Shown in pieces: positions 61,744 through 64,000 of a stretch of DNA of 64,000 nucleotides. A program made the translations under genes and the position numbers. The notes under the pieces were generated by a model that did not search any database, was not told the origin of the DNA, and saw nothing but the letters and a program-made list of their open reading frames with translations. Positions within the stretch are counted from its first letter, which is position 1; the number at the start of each line of letters is the position of its first letter. Source of the stretch: Pseudobacteroides cellulosolvens ATCC 35603 = DSM 2933 (GTDB taxonomy: Bacteria; Bacillota; Clostridia; Acetivibrionales; DSM-2933); the NCBI RefSeq assembly GCF_001262605.1, contig NZ_LGTC01000001.1, forward strand, positions 5,652,001-5,716,000, written 5' to 3'.

Positions 61744-61777
61744 ATTATACTACATTTTATGTTACAAATCTATTACA
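61744..61777 (-). promoter_or_regulatory. WalR box and promoter for the secreted protein-yycHI segment
   Basis: Read on the minus strand, TGTAAT (61772-61777) and TGTAAC (61761-61766) are separated by exactly five bases, the known WalR consensus TGTWAH-N5-TGTWAH. A TGTAGT at 61749-61754 and TATAAT (61744-61749) as -10 follow. The locus thus appears to have an internal promoter under WalR control. Confidence 0.75.
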
Positions 61778-61800
61778 TTGAATTTAAAATTAAATTACAA

Positions 61801-61941
61801 CCGCATAGAAAGCGTAAGTAATTTTTCATTCATGCCTTAGTCATGATCAAAAATAACTTACGCTATAAATTTCGCTCATGTGTTGACTTAACTCGTCAAC
61901 ACCCGCGTAGAAAGCGTAAGTAATTTTTCATTCATGCCTTA
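61801..61941 (-). repeat. Family A repeat, tandem partial and full copy 3' of walK
   Basis: A 39-bp right-end unit at 61801-61839 and again at 61903-61941 (one mismatch), with the full element at 61837-61941: left end TTAGTCATGATC...AACTTACGCT, stem GTGTTGAC/GTCAACAC, then right end. Compared with the copy at 56981-57128 the stem ACTTCCGCT/AGCGGAAGT has become ACTTACGCT/AGCGTAAGT, changing both partners. The walK stop codon TGA (61928-61930) lies within the right end, so the element encodes the last residues of WalK. Confidence 0.8.
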
Positions 61942-63781
61942 CCTCATATAGCATCTTTAAGTTAACAACAACCACAGTACCAGCACCAAGTTCACTCGAA
62001 ATTGAAATAGTACCTCCATGAGCTTCTACAATTTCCTTTGCGATTGCCAATCCAAGGCCTGTACCGCCCATCTCCCTTGAACGTGCCTTATCAACCCTGT
62101 AAAATCTTTCAAACACCCTCTTAAGATCCTCCTGCGATATACCAATTCCTGTGTCAGCTACCTTTATAAATGCCATGTTTTCATTTACCCCCACACTTAC
62201 TGTTATAATTCCTTTCGCGGGAGTGTACTTTATAGCATTACTTATTATGTTAATCACTACTTGCTCTATACGGTCTCTGTCGGCATACAATTCTCCAGGA
62301 TCTTCCTCAACAAAAAACTCCAGTGATTGCTCCTTGTTTTTTGCATCGATGGACATTTTATTTACACAATTCTTTACAATTTCTATCAATTTGATATTTT
62401 TCATGTTCCAGTGCACTTTTTGGTTATCGAGACTTGACAATTGAAGCAGATCTTTAACAAGTCTTGTCATTCTGTCTGCCTCTGAATTAATTACACCCAG
62501 GAATTTCTCAGCTATCTCACCATTTTTATATTCACCGTCTAAAAGAGTTTCTGCATAGCTCTTTATAGATGTAAGAGGCGTTCTTAGCTCGTGAGAAACA
62601 TTCGCAACAAATTCCTTCCGCATTTCTTCAAGTCTTTGCTGCTCTGTAATATCCTGAAGCACAATAATAATCCCCTCTGCTTTGTTTTCCTCATCGGTAA
62701 ACAAAGCAAAGTAGATTTTTATAATTTTGTTCATGGTTCTTATATTGGTTTCCCTAGTCGTAGATGACTCTGCTTCAAGAAGACCCTCTATACTTATATC
62801 CAGTGAATAGCTCTTTGCAAACTCGTAAAATGTAAAGCTTGCATCCTTTATACCCAGCATCCTTAAAGAAGCCGGATTGGAATGTATTACTTCACCTGAC
62901 ATATTAAATGCAATAACACCATCTGCCATATATTTTAAAATAGTCTCTATCTTGCTTTTTTCGCTGGATATACCAATTATCTTCTGTTTTAACTCTTTAG
63001 CCATAAAGTTAAATGTCTTTGTCAACTTTCCAATCTCATCGTCGGATTTTACATCAACCAGTTGGTCAAAATCTCCTCCAGCAACCTTTTGTGCCTTATG
63101 CATTACTTTTATAATCGGAATGGTAATGGTTTTTGAAAGAAGATATCCGATAAGCAACGAAAGAATTATTGCTATTATTGAACTTTTTAAGAGATCAATA
63201 TTGAGATTATCAATAGTATTACCCAAATCCTGCCTGTAATACCTAAAATATAGTATATAATTACCATTAGTCCAGGCATAGTCATAAAAAGCAGTCCCAT
63301 CACCTGTATGCATCAAAATTTCCTTGTCACCTGTCTCACCAGATAACGCAGTGACAAAATTCTTTGATTTGAGCAAATCCTCCAGATAGGCACTTCTTCT
63401 ATTATTGTCCTTGTACCTAGAATCATAAAAAACAATATCCTCTGGTTCCAGATTATCGCTATCAACAATAGCATAAGTTCTGTCTTCCCCAGCATAGAAA
63501 ATGAGAATTGCACTATTTCTATTGACAAGATCCTCTGTAACTTGCTCTTTCCCTGCACTTGGGTTGTTTTTATACTCCCATTTGTTCAATCCTGATTCTA
63601 TGCTTGTCTTAAAACTCTGGAAATAAGTAGATTCTATTGAGTCAATTAAAAATAGCCACATTATAATCATAAGGGCTAAAGTTATTGATATAAAGATTGA
63701 AACCAACTTCCACTGCAGGCTTCGTGAAAATCTCCAAAAAAACCTCTTTATAAACTTCCAACGCAACTCCCGAAAATGCAT
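61928..63781 (-). CDS. walK: Essential sensor histidine kinase WalK (YycG)
   Basis: 617-residue kinase with the WalK layout: TM1 (about 26-48), extracytoplasmic PAS-like region (about 49-195), TM2 (about 196-218), HAMP (to about 275), PAS (about 285-385, KIETILKYMADGVIAFNMSGEVIHSNPA), HisKA with FVANVSHELRTPLTSIKSY, HATPase with NIISNAIKYTPAKG, DTGIGI, FERFYRVDKARSREMGGTGLGLAIAKEI. AGGATAAG precedes ATG, one base after the walR stop. Controls cell-wall hydrolase expression with WalR. The final residues RHE and the stop lie in a family A repeat. Confidence 0.94.
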   Translation of the reverse strand: MHFRELRWKFIKRFFWRFSRSLQWKLVSIFISITLALMIIMWLFLIDSIESTYFQSFKTSIESGLNKWEYKNNPSAGKEQVTEDLVNRNSAILIFYAGEDRTYAIVDSDNLEPEDIVFYDSRYKDNNRRSAYLEDLLKSKNFVTALSGETGDKEILMHTGDGTAFYDYAWTNGNYILYFRYYRQDLGNTIDNLNIDLLKSSIIAIILSLLIGYLLSKTITIPIIKVMHKAQKVAGGDFDQLVDVKSDDEIGKLTKTFNFMAKELKQKIIGISSEKSKIETILKYMADGVIAFNMSGEVIHSNPASLRMLGIKDASFTFYEFAKSYSLDISIEGLLEAESSTTRETNIRTMNKIIKIYFALFTDEENKAEGIIIVLQDITEQQRLEEMRKEFVANVSHELRTPLTSIKSYAETLLDGEYKNGEIAEKFLGVINSEADRMTRLVKDLLQLSSLDNQKVHWNMKNIKLIEIVKNCVNKMSIDAKNKEQSLEFFVEEDPGELYADRDRIEQVVINIISNAIKYTPAKGIITVSVGVNENMAFIKVADTGIGISQEDLKRVFERFYRVDKARSREMGGTGLGLAIAKEIVEAHGGTISISSELGAGTVVVVNLKMLYEVRHE

Positions 63782-63782
63782 C

Positions 63783-64000
63783 TTATCCTACCTTTTTGAA
63801 GAAGTAACCTACTCCTCTTTTTGTTATTATATACTCAGGCTCACTTGGGTTCTTCTCCAGCTTTTCTCTTATTCTTCTTACAGTTACATCAACTGTGCGC
63901 ACATCCCCATAATATTCATAACCCCAGACCTTTTCCAAAAGAACTTCCCTGGAAAATACCTGACCTTGGGAAATGGCCAGAAACTTAACAAGTTCAAATT
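63783..64000 (-). CDS. walR: Response regulator WalR (YycF), C-terminal part
   Basis: 72 codons and a stop of an OmpR-type DNA-binding domain: FELVKFLAISQGQVFSREVLLEKVWGYEYYGDVRTVDVTVRRIREKLEKNPSEPEYIITKRGVGYFFKKVG. The recognition helix TVDVTVRRIREKLE and RGVGYFF are those of WalR. The N-terminal receiver is outside the window. Adjacent to walK, its cognate kinase. Binds TGTWAH-N5-TGTWAH boxes, one of which occurs at 61761-61777. Confidence 0.9.
   Translation of the reverse strand, partial: FELVKFLAISQGQVFSREVLLEKVWGYEYYGDVRTVDVTVRRIREKLEKNPSEPEYIITKRGVGYFFKKVG

Overview
The window is AT-rich DNA from a Gram-positive, spore-forming, probably cellulolytic clostridium of the Ruminiclostridium/Acetivibrio type. 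Signs of this are two secreted proteins with dockerin domains, a YtxC-type sporulation protein, a complete WalR/WalK (YycFG) locus, many strong AGGAGG ribosome sites with frequent GTG/TTG starts, and several two-component systems (TCS). I saw no rRNA, tRNA, CRISPR array, transposase or phage gene. The species is not determined.

Layout. 1-1.2 kb: M20 amidohydrolase (cut by the window edge) and a 54-residue Cys-rich protein. 1.7-6.5 kb (minus): secreted protein, ABC ATPase, ABC permease, histidine kinase, response regulator. 6.6-7.6 kb: PadR-DUF4180 regulator with a PadR-type operator on its own promoter. 7.7-12.1 kb: HtrA protease, a TCS and a secreted coiled-coil protein, an arrangement like an envelope-stress module. 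12.3-15 kb: DUF6873 protein and a membrane GGDEF/HD-GYP protein. 15-22.4 kb: accessory secreted genes, with two DUF1287 paralogues in inverted orientation around a 14-repeat RCC1 dockerin protein, an EF-hand-like protein and a lipid-anchored or membrane protein. 22.4-29.2 kb (minus): complete pstSCAB-phoU-phoP-phoR locus behind a four-repeat Pho box. 29.5-31.2 kb (plus): DUF47-pit phosphate uptake.

31.2-38.7 kb: decayed acetyltransferase, radical SAM-Nudix fusion, alpha/beta hydrolase, small membrane protein, L,D-transpeptidase, and an M56/BlaI-type sensor-repressor pair with two operators. 38.8-41.3 kb: erosion zone with a leader peptide/attenuator, a phosphotransferase lacking its catalytic loop, a membrane protein, a broken sensor gene and two homologous terminators. 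41.4-46.3 kb: ytxC, a possible small RNA or attenuated leader, a membrane protein, a P-loop/Asp23 protein, a DUF6062 protein and an 8-oxoguanine glycosylase. 46.4-54.1 kb: secreted esterase, dockerin protein with protease-inhibitor-like domains, HD-GYP protein, PH-domain protein, MsrAB. 54.4-64 kb: methyltransferase, XRE/membrane pair, then the essential wal locus in minus orientation: walR (partial), walK, a secreted protein, yycH, yycI, murA, walJ, rlmH.

The most unusual structure is two families of short dispersed repeats. Family A has an outer end TAAGGCATGAATGA that repeatedly supplies or abuts gene stop codons (rcc1-dockerin, DUF6062, murA, walK). Its two long copies keep their stems paired by compensatory changes and enclose an extra hairpin. 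Family B consists of three palindromic hairpins with a shared core, at 1.5, 13.1 and 45.3 kb. The other main leads are the cellulosomal protease-inhibitor candidate at 48.6-51 kb, the HtrA-TCS-coiled-coil module with an 11-bp-phased regulator box, and the leader-controlled RNA candidate at 42.4 kb.
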